DNA of 64,000 nt from Mangrovimonas sp. TPBH4 (GTDB taxonomy: Bacteria > Bacteroidota > Bacteroidia > Flavobacteriales > Flavobacteriaceae), in assembly GCF_001280505.1 (NCBI RefSeq), contig NZ_LBIO01000062.1, forward strand, positions 1 through 64,000, read 5' to 3'. How positions within the stretch are numbered: position 1 is the first letter of the stretch; every line of letters starts with the position of its first letter. The notes beneath the pieces are model-generated. The model did no database searches and was not told where the DNA came from. It saw nothing but the letters and a program-made list of their open reading frames with translations. Below are positions 54,267-63,800 of the stretch, in pieces. Position numbers and translations under genes: made by a program.

Positions 54267-55313
54267 TTATAATGGGAATCGAAATTCCTCCAGAAAGTTC
54301 CCTATCAGGATAGGGGTCGGGAATTGTTTTAAGTCAACAATTGGAATGCCTTCCTCCGGTAATTGGTCTATTTCTACAACCCAAAACTTGGTGTGCAAGT
54401 TCTGGTGGGACAATTTATGGATAATAGTGTCCTTATTATATAAGGAGAATTCAAAATCGCTACCCTTGAAATATTCTTGAACCAATGGATTTGTTTTAAA
54501 TGACGAAGCGGTTAATGGCTTGTCTGTTTCTATTAAGGGAAATTGATAGAGGTTTTGCCAAATGCCTTTTCCTGTACGTTTCTTAAAAGTGGTTTCTCCT
54601 TTGGAAGAGATCAAAACCAAAAAATTGAAATGCTTTTTACTAACCTTCACTTTTTTCAGTTTTACAGGAAGTTCCCCGATGGTTTTGGATTGTAAAGCAA
54701 CACAAGAATTGTTTAATGGACAAGCACTACAGTCAGGATTTTGTGGTTTGCATTGTCTGGCACCAAACTCCATGATAGCCTGATTGTAATCGCCGGGATT
54801 AGATTGGTCCATTAAAGTTGTGGCAAGTTCCTTAAATTCTTTAATGCCTTTGGTACTATTAATAGGAGTGTGGATGCCGAAGTGTCTAGCGAGTACCCGA
54901 TACACATTTCCATCTACAACGGCGGTAGGTTCGTCAAAGCATATTGAGGCTATAGCGCTTGCAGTATAATCTCCAATACCTTTTAATTGTAAAAGTCCTT
55001 TATAGTTGTTGGGGAATACACCTTTTAGTTCGTTTGCAATATATTTGGCTGTAAAGTGAAGGTTACGTGCTCTGGAGTAATAGCCTAGGCCTTGCCAAAG
55101 TTTTAAAACCTCCTGTTCGTTGGCCTTGGCAAGCTCGAAGATGGATGGAAATTCCTTAACAAAAGCTTCATAATAGGGTAATCCTTGTTTTATTTGGGTT
55201 TGTTGTAAAATAATTTCGGAGAGCCAAATGTGATATGGGTTTTTTGTTTTTCGCCATGGGAGACTTCGTTTGTTTGCTGAGTACCAATGAGTTAATTTCT
55301 CCTTAAAATTCAT
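54267..55313 (-). CDS. mutY: A/G-specific adenine glycosylase MutY
   Basis: The 348-residue base-excision repair enzyme removes adenine paired with 8-oxoguanine. It has the helix-hairpin-helix with LKGIGDYTASAIA (about 110-122), the catalytic Glu33 (SEIILQQTQ) and Asp134 (AVVDGNVYRV), and an iron-sulphur cluster loop with Cys188, Cys195, Cys198 and Cys204 in the C-x6-C-x2-C-x5-C spacing. The C-terminal NUDIX-like domain (about 225-340) recognises 8-oxoG. Length matches the family (350). It is first in the mutY-ssb-gldE-gldD row and divergent from the HU gene. Confidence 0.96.
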   Translation of the reverse strand: MNFKEKLTHWYSANKRSLPWRKTKNPYHIWLSEIILQQTQIKQGLPYYEAFVKEFPSIFELAKANEQEVLKLWQGLGYYSRARNLHFTAKYIANELKGVFPNNYKGLLQLKGIGDYTASAIASICFDEPTAVVDGNVYRVLARHFGIHTPINSTKGIKEFKELATTLMDQSNPGDYNQAIMEFGARQCKPQNPDCSACPLNNSCVALQSKTIGELPVKLKKVKVSKKHFNFLVLISSKGETTFKKRTGKGIWQNLYQFPLIETDKPLTASSFKTNPLVQEYFKGSDFEFSLYNKDTIIHKLSHQNLHTKFWVVEIDQLPEEGIPIVDLKQFPTPILIGNFLEEFRFPL

Positions 55314-55374
55314 TTCTATTTTTTAATTTTTGCGAAAATAATCCTTTATAAGCTTAAATTTTAATTAATTAGGT

Positions 55375-55406
55375 TTGAAATATTGAAATTAAAATTCCTA
55401 TATTTG
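55375..55406 (+). promoter_or_regulatory. Candidate promoter of the HU gene
   Basis: TTG (55375-55377) and a perfect TATATTTG (55399-55406) are separated by 21 bp. This is the only plus-strand promoter in the window with both consensus parts in a normal spacing. The ATG follows about 40 bp later. Confidence 0.6.
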
Positions 55407-55446
55407 CATCCCTTAATAATTAATAATAACCCTAAAATTAAATACG

Positions 55447-55737
55447 ATGACAAAAGCTGATATAGTAGCGAAAATTTCCGACAAATTAGGAATGGAAAAA
55501 GGCGACGTGCAAGCAACAGTAGAAACTTTCATGGAAGAAGTAAAGGCTTCTTTAGAGAATGGAGACAATGTATATTTAAGAGGTTTTGGAAGTTTCATCA
55601 TCAAAACTAGAGCAGAAAAAACAGGAAGAAATATTTCTAAAAATACAACTATCAAGATTCCTGCTCACAATATCCCAGCGTTCAAACCTGCAAAAGTATT
55701 TGTAGAAGGCGTAAAAACAAATGTAGAAGTTAACTAA
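55447..55737 (+). CDS. HU-family DNA-binding protein
   Basis: This 96-residue histone-like protein bends and compacts DNA. The HU/IHF fold is clear: MTKADIVAKISDKLGMEKGDVQATVETFMEEV, DNVYLRGFGSFIIKTRAEKTGRNI, and the DNA-clamping arm with NTTIKIPAHNIPAFKPAK. Length is typical (E. coli HU 90). It has the best promoter in the window, as expected for an abundant protein. A tiny gene for a very basic protein follows 38 bp later and then a terminator, so the two are probably co-transcribed. Confidence 0.96.
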   Translation: MTKADIVAKISDKLGMEKGDVQATVETFMEEVKASLENGDNVYLRGFGSFIIKTRAEKTGRNISKNTTIKIPAHNIPAFKPAKVFVEGVKTNVEVN

Positions 55738-55775
55738 CTTTTTAACCTAAATATTAATTTTTAAAAATACAATTT

Positions 55776-55865
55776 ATGCCAAGTGGTAAAAAGAGAAAGA
55801 GACACAAGGTAGCGACGCACAAGCGTAAAAAAAGAAGACGCGCTAACCGTCACAAAAAGAAATAA
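55776..55865 (+). CDS. 29-residue highly basic protein
   Basis: An ATG at 55776 opens a 29-codon frame ending at TAA 55863-55865: MPSGKKRKRHKVATHKRKKR followed by RRANRHKKK. About 60 percent of residues are Lys or Arg, with four His and no acidic residue. It stands between the HU stop and a strong terminator and has normal spacing for a real gene. I recall near-identical short basic proteins in Bacteroidota downstream of HU genes, usually annotated only as hypothetical. The composition is like that of very small ribosomal proteins or nucleic-acid chaperones, so RNA or ribosome binding is a reasonable guess without proof. Confidence 0.75.
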   Translation: MPSGKKRKRHKVATHKRKKRRRANRHKKK

Positions 55866-55868
55866 AAT

Positions 55869-55904
55869 GAAAAAGTAGTTTTTTAACTACTTTTTCATTT
55901 TTTT
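55869..55904 (+). terminator. Terminator after HU and the small basic protein gene
   Basis: GAAAAAGTAGTT (55869-55880) and AACTACTTTTTC (55885-55896) are perfect complements with a 4-nt loop, followed by a run of seven T. It begins 4 bp after the small gene's stop, which supports that gene being real. Confidence 0.92.
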
Positions 55905-56053
55905 AAGTAACGTTCTTTGATATTTAGTTCATGACAATTTTGCCCTTACCTTGGCAAAACATGAGCTTAACGGAAAATACTTTCTGTGTCAAAAATTAAG
56001 AGTATAATCCATCTGCCTCCAAAGCTTTTTTGGGGTGGATATAAATTTACAGT

Positions 56054-57595
56054 ATGGATAAAGAATTGATTATAAGATCAGGTTCCGATATTGTTGATTT
56101 TGCCTTATTGAAAGATGGAAAACTTATTGAATTACATAAAGATGAAGAAGACAACAACTTTTCGGTTGGTGATGTGTTTATAGCCAAAATTAGAAAAGCT
56201 GTTCCGGGTCTAAATGCCGCATTCGTGAATGTGGGTTATGAAAAAGATGCTTTTTTGCACTATCATGATTTAGGTCCAAAACTACCTTCGCTTTTAAAAT
56301 TCGTAAAACGTGTAAGCACAGGAAAAAACACCGATTTTTTACTCAAAAACTTTCAATTTGAAAAGGATATCGATAAGGATGGCAGCATTTCAAATGTGTT
56401 AAAAGCCAACCAATCTATCTTGGTTCAGATTGTAAAAGAGCCAATTTCCACCAAGGGTCCCCGTATCAGTTCAGAACTGTCTATTGCAGGGCGCTATTTG
56501 GTGTTGGTGCCGTTTTCGGATCGCATTTCAATTTCTCAAAAAATTGAATCCAAAGAGGAAAAGGACCGTTTGAAACGCTTGGTAAAAAGCATTACTCCAA
56601 AAGGATTTGGAGTTATTGTACGTACCGTAGCAGAAGACAAAAAGGTTGCCGAATTGGATAAGGATCTGCAAAACTTGCTCAACAGGTGGACGGCCATGTG
56701 TAAAAAATTGAACAGAGCACATCATCCAAGTAAAGTGCTGGGAGAAATGAACAAAGCATCCTCTATTTTGAGGGATATTTTTAACGATTCATTCTCAAGC
56801 ATTATTGTTGATGATGAAGCTATGTACACTCAAATTAAAGATTATGTGCAAGAAATTGCACCTAACAAAGAGTCTATTGTAAAGTTGTATAAAAATGGCG
56901 TGCCAATATTTGAAAAATATGGCATTGAACGCCAGATAAAAACATCTTTCGGACGTACAGTGTCTATGGCCAAGGGCGCCTATTTGGTAATTGAACATAC
57001 CGAAGCCCTTCACGTTATAGATGTAAACAGTGGTAATCGCTCCAACAAACAAAAAAATCAGGAGGACACTGCTTTAGAAGTCAATTTAATATCAGCATCA
57101 GAAATAGCCCGACAGCTGCGCTTGCGCGATATGGGTGGGATCATCGTAGTGGATTTCATTGACATGGGGAAAGCAGAGAATCGTAAAAAACTGTACAATC
57201 ATCTCCGCGAAGAAATGCAGGATGATAAAGCAAAACATAAAATATTGCCTCCTAGTAAGTTCGGACTGGTACAAATTACTAGACAACGTGTACGCCCAGA
57301 GCGCAATATTGAAACCAAGGAAGAAAATCCTAATGGTGCTGGAGACGAAATAGAAGCACCAATTAAAATTGTGCAGAAGATTACCCAAGACATGGAACGT
57401 ATTTTCAAAAAAGACTACAAAAAGGTGACCCTAAACACACATCCTTTTATAGCAGCCTTTTTAACCAAAGGTTTTCCTTCAATACGTTCTAAATGGTTTT
57501 TAGAACATAAAAAATGGGTAAAAGTATTGCCCAGAGATGCTTACACGTATCTTGAATACCATTTTTATGATAAAAATGGTAAGGAAATCAAATAA
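56054..57595 (+). CDS. rng: Ribonuclease E/G family endoribonuclease (RNase G type)
   Basis: The 513-residue enzyme processes rRNA and degrades mRNA. It has an S1 RNA-binding domain (about 36-130; VGDVFIAKIRKAVPGLNAAFVNVGYEKDAFLHYHDL), a 5'-sensor and RNase H-like region, and a DNase I-like catalytic domain with the metal-binding aspartates Asp323 (HVIDVNSGN) and Asp367 (VVDFIDM). The long C-terminal scaffold of E. coli RNase E is absent. The Zn-link cysteines that join subunits in E. coli are missing: the region after TRQRVRPE (about 415-435) has no Cys. A 7-bp inverted repeat (TTTTGCC/GGCAAAA, 55938-55959) lies in its upstream region. Confidence 0.94.
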   Translation: MDKELIIRSGSDIVDFALLKDGKLIELHKDEEDNNFSVGDVFIAKIRKAVPGLNAAFVNVGYEKDAFLHYHDLGPKLPSLLKFVKRVSTGKNTDFLLKNFQFEKDIDKDGSISNVLKANQSILVQIVKEPISTKGPRISSELSIAGRYLVLVPFSDRISISQKIESKEEKDRLKRLVKSITPKGFGVIVRTVAEDKKVAELDKDLQNLLNRWTAMCKKLNRAHHPSKVLGEMNKASSILRDIFNDSFSSIIVDDEAMYTQIKDYVQEIAPNKESIVKLYKNGVPIFEKYGIERQIKTSFGRTVSMAKGAYLVIEHTEALHVIDVNSGNRSNKQKNQEDTALEVNLISASEIARQLRLRDMGGIIVVDFIDMGKAENRKKLYNHLREEMQDDKAKHKILPPSKFGLVQITRQRVRPERNIETKEENPNGAGDEIEAPIKIVQKITQDMERIFKKDYKKVTLNTHPFIAAFLTKGFPSIRSKWFLEHKKWVKVLPRDAYTYLEYHFYDKNGKEIK

Positions 57596-57607
57596 TATCA
57601 AAAAATT

Positions 57608-57647
57608 AACCCCTTTCAAATAGTTTTGGAAGGGGTTTTTTGTTTTT
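57608..57647 (+). terminator. Terminator after rng
   Basis: AACCCCTT (57608-57615) and AAGGGGTT (57630-57637) pair around a 14-nt loop, followed by a T-rich run. A-rich sequence on the left may let it also act on the convergent aldo/keto reductase gene. Confidence 0.85.
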
Positions 57648-57660
57648 AATGACGATGTGT

Positions 57661-58701
57661 TTAAGTGGCTGGATTTGGTATTAAAGTATGCACTTCATTG
57701 ATAGCTTTTAAAATATCATCATTTAAGGTGATATGGATACTTCCGATATTTTCTTCAAGCTGTTCTAGGTTGGTAGCTCCAATAATATTACTGGTTACAA
57801 AAGGTTGCTGCGTCACAAAAGCCAAAGACATTTGGGCCAATGTCATATTGTTATCTTCAGCAATTTCTAAGTAGCGTTTTGTAGCTTCGGTACATTGTTC
57901 GCTGCTATATCTAGAGAATCTAGGAAAGAGTTTTAATCTAGCATTGTCTGCTGCCGTACCTTTGATATATTTTCCAGACAAAACGCCGAAGGCCATTGGT
58001 GAATAGGCTAACAAACCAATATTTTCACGCATGGAGATTTCTGCTAAATCGCCCTCAAAAGTTCTGTTTAAAAGAGAGTAGGCATTTTGAATGGTTTTCA
58101 TTCTAGGTAAGCTGTTCTTTTTGGATTCTTCCAAAAAGCGCATGGTTCCCCAAGCCTTTTCATTGCTTAAACCAACATGACGAATTTTTCCAGCCTTAAT
58201 TTGAAGGTCCAGTTTATGAAGCACTTCCTTAAAGTTGTCTTCCCAAGCATCATTGGGATTGTGTTTGTAATCACGAGTTCCAAAGGTGTTGGTTTCACGT
58301 TCTGGCCAGTGAATTTGATAAAGGTCTATATAATCCGTTTGAAGGCGTTTTAACTCAGTATTTAAGGCTTCTTGAATAGAATCTCCCTGAAGTCCTGTAG
58401 TTCTAATATGGGCTGTATAATCACTAGGGCGGCCTACAATTTTACTGGCGATAATCACCTTGTCGCGATTTCCCCGTTCCTTTAACCAGTTGCCGATAAT
58501 CGTACTGGTTGATCCTTGTGTTTCAGGGCTCGCAGGTACTGGATACATTTCGGCAGTGTCAAAGAAATTGATGCCTTTATCCAAAGCCATATCCATTTGG
58601 GCAAAACCTTCTTCTTGGGTGTTTTGGTTTCCCCAAGTCATGGTGCCCAAACAAATTTTACTAACTTTTATATCGGTATGAGGTAATGTGGTGTATATCA
58701 T
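57661..58701 (-). CDS. Aldo/keto reductase (Tas-like)
   Basis: This 346-residue NADP(H)-dependent TIM-barrel oxidoreductase contains the AKR signatures: KVSKICLGTMTWGNQNTQEEGFAQMD at the N-terminus, FFDTAEMYPVP with catalytic Asp and Tyr, VIIASKIVG with Lys, and LYQIHWPER with His. The Q-N-T-Q-E-E-G pattern and the MYPVPASPETQGSTSTIIGNWL stretch resemble the Tas/YghZ-like group. The physiological substrate cannot be told. It is a single gene, convergent with rng and separated from the OmpA gene by a strong terminator. Confidence 0.93.
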   Translation of the reverse strand: MIYTTLPHTDIKVSKICLGTMTWGNQNTQEEGFAQMDMALDKGINFFDTAEMYPVPASPETQGSTSTIIGNWLKERGNRDKVIIASKIVGRPSDYTAHIRTTGLQGDSIQEALNTELKRLQTDYIDLYQIHWPERETNTFGTRDYKHNPNDAWEDNFKEVLHKLDLQIKAGKIRHVGLSNEKAWGTMRFLEESKKNSLPRMKTIQNAYSLLNRTFEGDLAEISMRENIGLLAYSPMAFGVLSGKYIKGTAADNARLKLFPRFSRYSSEQCTEATKRYLEIAEDNNMTLAQMSLAFVTQQPFVTSNIIGATNLEQLEENIGSIHITLNDDILKAINEVHTLIPNPAT

Positions 58702-58744
58702 TGTAAGTTGCTGTTTTGTATTTGAAAAAAAGAAGCTTAAAGAT

Positions 58745-58780
58745 AAAAAAACCTTTCCGCGCTAAACATGGAAAGGTTTT
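58745..58780 (-). terminator. Terminator after the OmpA-family gene
   Basis: AAAACCTTTCC (58748-58758) and GGAAAGGTTTT (58770-58780) are perfect complements around an 11-nt loop, with a T-run on the minus-strand 3' side. Confidence 0.9.
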
Positions 58781-58801
58781 AAAACTATGTTAATGTTATT
58801 T

Positions 58802-59761
58802 TTAGATATCCTCCAACAGTTTGGAGATTTCGTCCAATTTAGGTGTTAAAATCACTTCAATACGTCTGTTTTTAGCTCTCCCTTCTGCAGAATCATTGGA
58901 AGCTATTGGCGCAAATTCTCCACGTCCGGCAGCCGTCAAGTTTTCTGGGTTAATGGAAGGGTTTTCCCTTAAAATGTTTACAATGGCTGTAGCACGTTTT
59001 GTGGATAAATCCCAGTTTCCTTTTAACTGCCCATTGCCCTGGTAAGGCACGTCATCTGTATGGCCTTCAATTAAAATAGCAATATCTGGATTTTCTGCCA
59101 ATACGCTACCCAACTGCTGAACGGCCTCTTTACCATTGGCGCCTACAGCCCAGCTTCCAGATTGGAATAACAATTTATTTTCCATAGAAATGTAAACTTT
59201 TCCACCACGTTGCTCAACGGTTAATCCTTTGCCTTCAAAGTTGGTCAAGGCTTTGGAAATGGCATCCTTAAGTTGTCCCATGGCCGCATCTTTGGAAGCA
59301 ATCACACGCTCCAATTCTGCCACACGTTGTGAGCGGGCTTCTAATTCTTGTTTTAGTTTCTCTAAGCGGGCATTTTCATTGGCCAAAGCTTGTTCTTTAG
59401 CTTCCAATTGCGCTAAAAGCTCGCGGTTTTTCTGTGCGTTCTTTGCAATTTCCGAAGAACTGTTTTTCTCAAGGGCGTCGTAAGACGACTTCAAGTTGGA
59501 TAAGTTGGCTTTGGCAGCTTCGTAGTCACTTTTTGAGGCGTCACGCTGTGCCACGGCAGCATCGTATTCTTTTTGCAATCTGTCAAGATCGTTTTTGGTC
59601 TTGTTCAAGTTTTCCGAAAGGCTGCCGTTTTGGTCAGCCAAATCGCGATTCTCTTTCTTCAATTCGGCATATTTGTCTTCCAAATCGGTGTAGATCTTTT
59701 TGGAAACACAAGAGGTGGCCAACATAAATGAAAGGGCAACAACTGAAATTTTTTTAAGCAT
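58802..59761 (-). CDS. OmpA-family peptidoglycan-binding lipoprotein with coiled coil
   Basis: The 319-residue protein starts with a lipoprotein signal ending ATSC (Cys18). A long heptad-rich coiled coil (about 28-165; LEDKYAELKKENRDLADQNG and many Glu/Lys/Ala/Leu repeats) leads to a C-terminal OmpA domain (about 190-310) with IEGHTDDVPY, LSTKRATAIVNIL and GRAKNRRIEVIL, which binds diaminopimelate in peptidoglycan. It probably ties the outer membrane to the cell wall. The layout is lipid anchor, coiled-coil spacer, then wall-binding domain. It is a single gene with a terminator of its own. Confidence 0.94.
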   Translation of the reverse strand: MLKKISVVALSFMLATSCVSKKIYTDLEDKYAELKKENRDLADQNGSLSENLNKTKNDLDRLQKEYDAAVAQRDASKSDYEAAKANLSNLKSSYDALEKNSSSEIAKNAQKNRELLAQLEAKEQALANENARLEKLKQELEARSQRVAELERVIASKDAAMGQLKDAISKALTNFEGKGLTVEQRGGKVYISMENKLLFQSGSWAVGANGKEAVQQLGSVLAENPDIAILIEGHTDDVPYQGNGQLKGNWDLSTKRATAIVNILRENPSINPENLTAAGRGEFAPIASNDSAEGRAKNRRIEVILTPKLDEISKLLEDI

Positions 59762-59803
59762 ACGGGATAAATTTTTAAATGTTGTTTAGTAATGAAATTT
59801 GGT

Positions 59804-60565
59804 TTAAGCTTCTATTTCCAATAGAATTGGACAGTGGTCGCTATGAACTGCTTCTGATAGGATAACGCTCCTTTTGATTTTTTCTTGTAAAGGCTCGGTT
59901 ACCATACTGTAATCCAAACGCCAGCCTTTATTGTTGGCTCTGGAATTAGCTCTATAGCTCCACCAAGTGTATTCTTGTTTTTTTGGGTGCAAATGTCTAA
60001 AGGCATCTATAAATCCACTTTCGATAAATTGTCCTAGCCATTCGCGTTCTTCGGGTAAAAAACCAGAGACGCCTTTCATTTTTGGGTTATGAATATCGAT
60101 TTCTTCATGACAAATATTGTAATCGCCACACACAATTAGGTTTGGGTGGGTTTCACGCAAGTTGTCTAAATACTCATGAATCATGTTCATATACTCAAAT
60201 TTGTGGGCCAACCTATCATCATTGGTTCCTGAAGGCAAATACATGCTCATTACGGAAACGCCATTAAAGTCTGCTCTTAGGTTGCGGCCTTCAAAATCCA
60301 TGGACTCAATTCCCGTGCCATACTCCACATGATCGGGTTCAATTTTACTTAAAATGGCAACCCCGCTATAGCCTTTTTTTTGCGCACTAAACCAGTAGTT
60401 GTGGGTGTAGCCTGCTTCGGTAAAAAGATCGAGGTCCAATTGGCTTTCCATGGCCTTTATTTCTTGAAGACAGACAACATCGGGATTTGCACTTTTGAGC
60501 CAGTCCATAAATCCTTTGTTAATAGCTGCCCTGATGCCATTGACATTGTAAGAAATGATTTTCAT
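59804..60565 (-). CDS. xth: Exodeoxyribonuclease III (AP endonuclease)
   Basis: This 253-residue enzyme of the Exo III/APE1 family cuts DNA at abasic sites and trims 3' ends. Motifs visible are KIISYNVNGIRAAINKGF, the metal ligand Glu in VVCLQEIKA, LIVCGDYNICHEEIDIHNP with Asp and Asn, the WWSYR tract and the terminal SDHCPILLEIEA with the catalytic Asp-His pair. Length is close to E. coli Exo III (268). It is divergent from the large surface protein gene. Confidence 0.95.
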   Translation of the reverse strand: MKIISYNVNGIRAAINKGFMDWLKSANPDVVCLQEIKAMESQLDLDLFTEAGYTHNYWFSAQKKGYSGVAILSKIEPDHVEYGTGIESMDFEGRNLRADFNGVSVMSMYLPSGTNDDRLAHKFEYMNMIHEYLDNLRETHPNLIVCGDYNICHEEIDIHNPKMKGVSGFLPEEREWLGQFIESGFIDAFRHLHPKKQEYTWWSYRANSRANNKGWRLDYSMVTEPLQEKIKRSVILSEAVHSDHCPILLEIEA

Positions 60566-60810
60566 ATATGATTGTAAATTAAATAGAATGCTGCCATTTG
60601 TTCTGTTTTGTACAGATGCGATTTAAGAAACGGCAAATTTCAGCTAAAATAAATAATACAGTACTTTTACGCCATTATTTTATGGAGCTTTTAACGATAA
60701 AATAATTTTTATCTTATGAAGTTTTAGTATCAGATGAAATACTACCGACTTAAAGGCTGTGCCAATGGGAGAAGTATTTCATTTACTGATATGGAAGTTT
60801 AAATCCCGTA
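60566..60810. other. 245-bp region with inverted repeats before the large surface protein gene
   Basis: The region holds no gene. GATAAAA and TTTTATC (60696-60713) form a perfect 7-bp A/T hairpin. A larger imperfect inverted repeat joins 60726-60743 (AGTATCAGATGAAATACT) to 60773-60791, with 16 pairs and a 3-nt bulge, and encloses a 29-nt loop. It ends 19 bp before the ATG at 60811, so it would fold in the 5' leader of the mRNA. TACTTTTA at about 60662 is a 7/8 -7 match for that gene. Confidence 0.5.
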
Positions 60811-63800
60811 ATGAGAATACCGCTAAGTGTAATATGTTTGTTCCTGTCGTTTTGTGCGTTTGCGCAGGAACTCCCGTCACATTACAGGACTAAAAAGTTG
60901 GCGGTGCGCGATACCATACAAATAGATACGGTAAGCATTAATTCCAGTAGATTTTTGGTGAAAACCAAACAGAACAAGGTTTTAGATTCTTCCTTTTATT
61001 CCATCGATTTTTCAAAGGCCTTACTGGTGTTTAAAGAGCCAATTGAAACAGACTCTATTGTTGTAGACTATTTGCGGTTCCCCGATTTTATGACCCGTCG
61101 CTATTTTCAGTTGGACGACAAAATCATCGTTGAAGATACCAAAGACATGCAGCGTTTGTACAAACTGCAGCAGTCCACGATTGAACGTAGTTTTACGCCC
61201 TTTGAAGGGTTGTCTACTTCAGGAAGTATTTCTCGTGGAGTGACCATTGGGAACAATCAAAACTCTGTGTTGAATAGTGAATTGGACTTGCAAATTTCTG
61301 GAAAATTGAGTGATAAAGTATCGCTTAGGGCATCTATTCAAGATGCCAATATTCCTATGCAGGAAAGTGGTTATTCCCAGCGTTTGGATGAATTCGATCA
61401 GGTGTTTATTGAATTGATGAGCGACCGATGGAACATCAGGGCGGGAGATATCGATTTGGGTACGACCAATACCTATTTTGGAAATTTTAGTAAGCGGGTG
61501 CAAGGGCTTTTGGTAAATGCCAATTTGGAACATCCCAATTCCAAAACCAATTTGTTTGCCTCAGGTGCTTTGGTGAGAGGGCAGTTTACCACGAGTAAAT
61601 TTACTGCAGAAGAAGGAAATCAAGGGCCTTATAAATTGCGTGGCCCCAATAATGAGTTGTTTGTGCTTATAGTGTCTGGAAGTGAAACGGTGTATGTGAA
61701 TGGAGTACCTGTGGAGCGAGGTGAAAACAAGGATTATATCATAGATTACAATGCGGGAGAGATTATTTTCAATTCTACCTATCCTATTACTTCGGAAATG
61801 CGTATCACGGTCGATTATCAATTCAGTGAGCGCAATTATTCCAGATTTATAGTGTTTGGAGGTGGGGCTCACGAAACCGAAAAACTCAAAATTGGAGCTT
61901 CTGTCTATTCCGAAGTGGATGCAAAAAATCAACCTTTGCAGCAAAATTTGTCTGATGATCAAAAGGAAATTTTATCCAACGCAGGTGATGATAATTCGTT
62001 GATGGTTGCGTCATCTGCCATTCCTGAAACCTATAGTGAGAACAGGATTCTCTACAGGAAGGAGATTGTTGACGGAGAAGAAATTTATATGTTCTCCAGT
62101 AATCCTGGGGATGAGTTGTACAGCGTAAAGTTTACTTTGGTTGGCGACAATCAAGGCAATTATATTTTGGTGAGCAGCGATGCTATCTCTAATATTTATG
62201 AATACGTTGCACCGATAAATGGTGTGCCACAAGGAAATTATGAGCCTGTTGTAAAACTGATAGCGCCAACCAAATTGCAATTGGCTGTAGTAAACACTTC
62301 CTATCAACCTACGGATAAAACTGATATTTATTTTGAAGTAGCTGGGAGCAAAAATGATGAAAACCTATTTTCTACTTTGGACGATGGCAATAACGATGGT
62401 TTTGCGGCGAAGTTGAAAGTGAAACAAGCTTTGGTCAAAACCGATAGTTTGTGGAACTTAAATGTGTTTGTGGACGGGGATATCATCCAGAAGAACTTTA
62501 AGACTATTCAACGGTTGTACTATGCCGAATTTAACAGAGACTGGAATTTGGAAGATCCTTTGGGAAATCAAAGCCTATTGACTGGGGGTATGGAATTGTT
62601 ACACTCTAAAAAAGGGATGGCCAATTATAGATTTGAACATCTCAATTTTTCAGAAAACTTTAATGGCAATAAGCATAATGTTTTTGCCAACTTGTATTTT
62701 AATAAGTGGAGTATTTATTCAAATTCTAGCTTTTTGGATAATAGAAGTAGTTTGACCACCTCTACATTTTTAAGAAGTTTTAACCGGGTCACTTACAGTT
62801 TTAAAAAGCAATGGGTAGGCACTAAATTCGCCATGGAAGATAATGAGCAGCGGGAACGTGCTACAGATGAACTTACAAACTTGAGCCAACGTTTTACAGC
62901 CTATGAAGTATTTACCGGAGTTGGAGACAGTACAGGAGTGTTTGTGGAGTTGGGCTATAAACATCGTGTCAATGATAGTTTAAGGGAAAACAGAATTACT
63001 AAGGTGAGCCATTCCAATACATACTATTTGAAATCCAAACTCATACAAAATGCCAATACCAACCTTGGGGTGTATGTTAATTACAGGAATTTAAAGTCGG
63101 CGGATGCTGAGGTTGAAGATGAACAATCTTTAAATTCAAGGGTGGTGTTCAATCAAAAGTTATTCAACCAAATCGTGCTATGGAATACCATTTATGAAAC
63201 CAACTCGGGGACTTTGCCTCAACAGGACTTTACCTATGTAGAAGTGGAGCCTGGACAAGGAAGTTATACTTGGATTGATTACAATGAGAATGGAGTACAG
63301 GAACTCAACGAATTTGAAATAGCCCAGTTTCAGGATGAAGGTGAATTTATCAGGGTGTTGTTGCCCAATCAAGTATTTGTAAAGACCCATCAAAACAGAT
63401 TGAGCCAAACCTTGACCTTAAATCCTGCCCAATGGTCTGTTGCTGAGAAAGGAGCCAAAAAAGTGCTGTCACATTTTTACAACCAAACTTCTTTTTTGAT
63501 TGATAGCAAAAACAAAAGGGAAGGAGGAGAGTTCAATTTAAATCCGTTTGTAACGGAAGAGGACGAGCTCTTGGCCTTGAGTCAAAGTATTCGGAATGTG
63601 CTGTTTTTTAATCGTGGCAAACAACGTTATACCACTTCCTATACGTTTTTGAGCAATCGAAACAGGACGGTGTTGTCTATCGGATTTCAAGAAAATAAAT
63701 TGAAAAGCCATCAACTTAATTTCAACCATAAGTTTGCCGAGAGTTGGTTGTTTAATTTTCAGAATAGTTTGGGGACCAATGAAAGTTTAAGTGAAAACTA

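Noticed and set aside
55938-55959. TTTTGCC/GGCAAAA inverted repeat before rng as a riboswitch or operator
   Set aside because: Only 7 bp per arm, with no further structure; kept as a remark in the rng entry.
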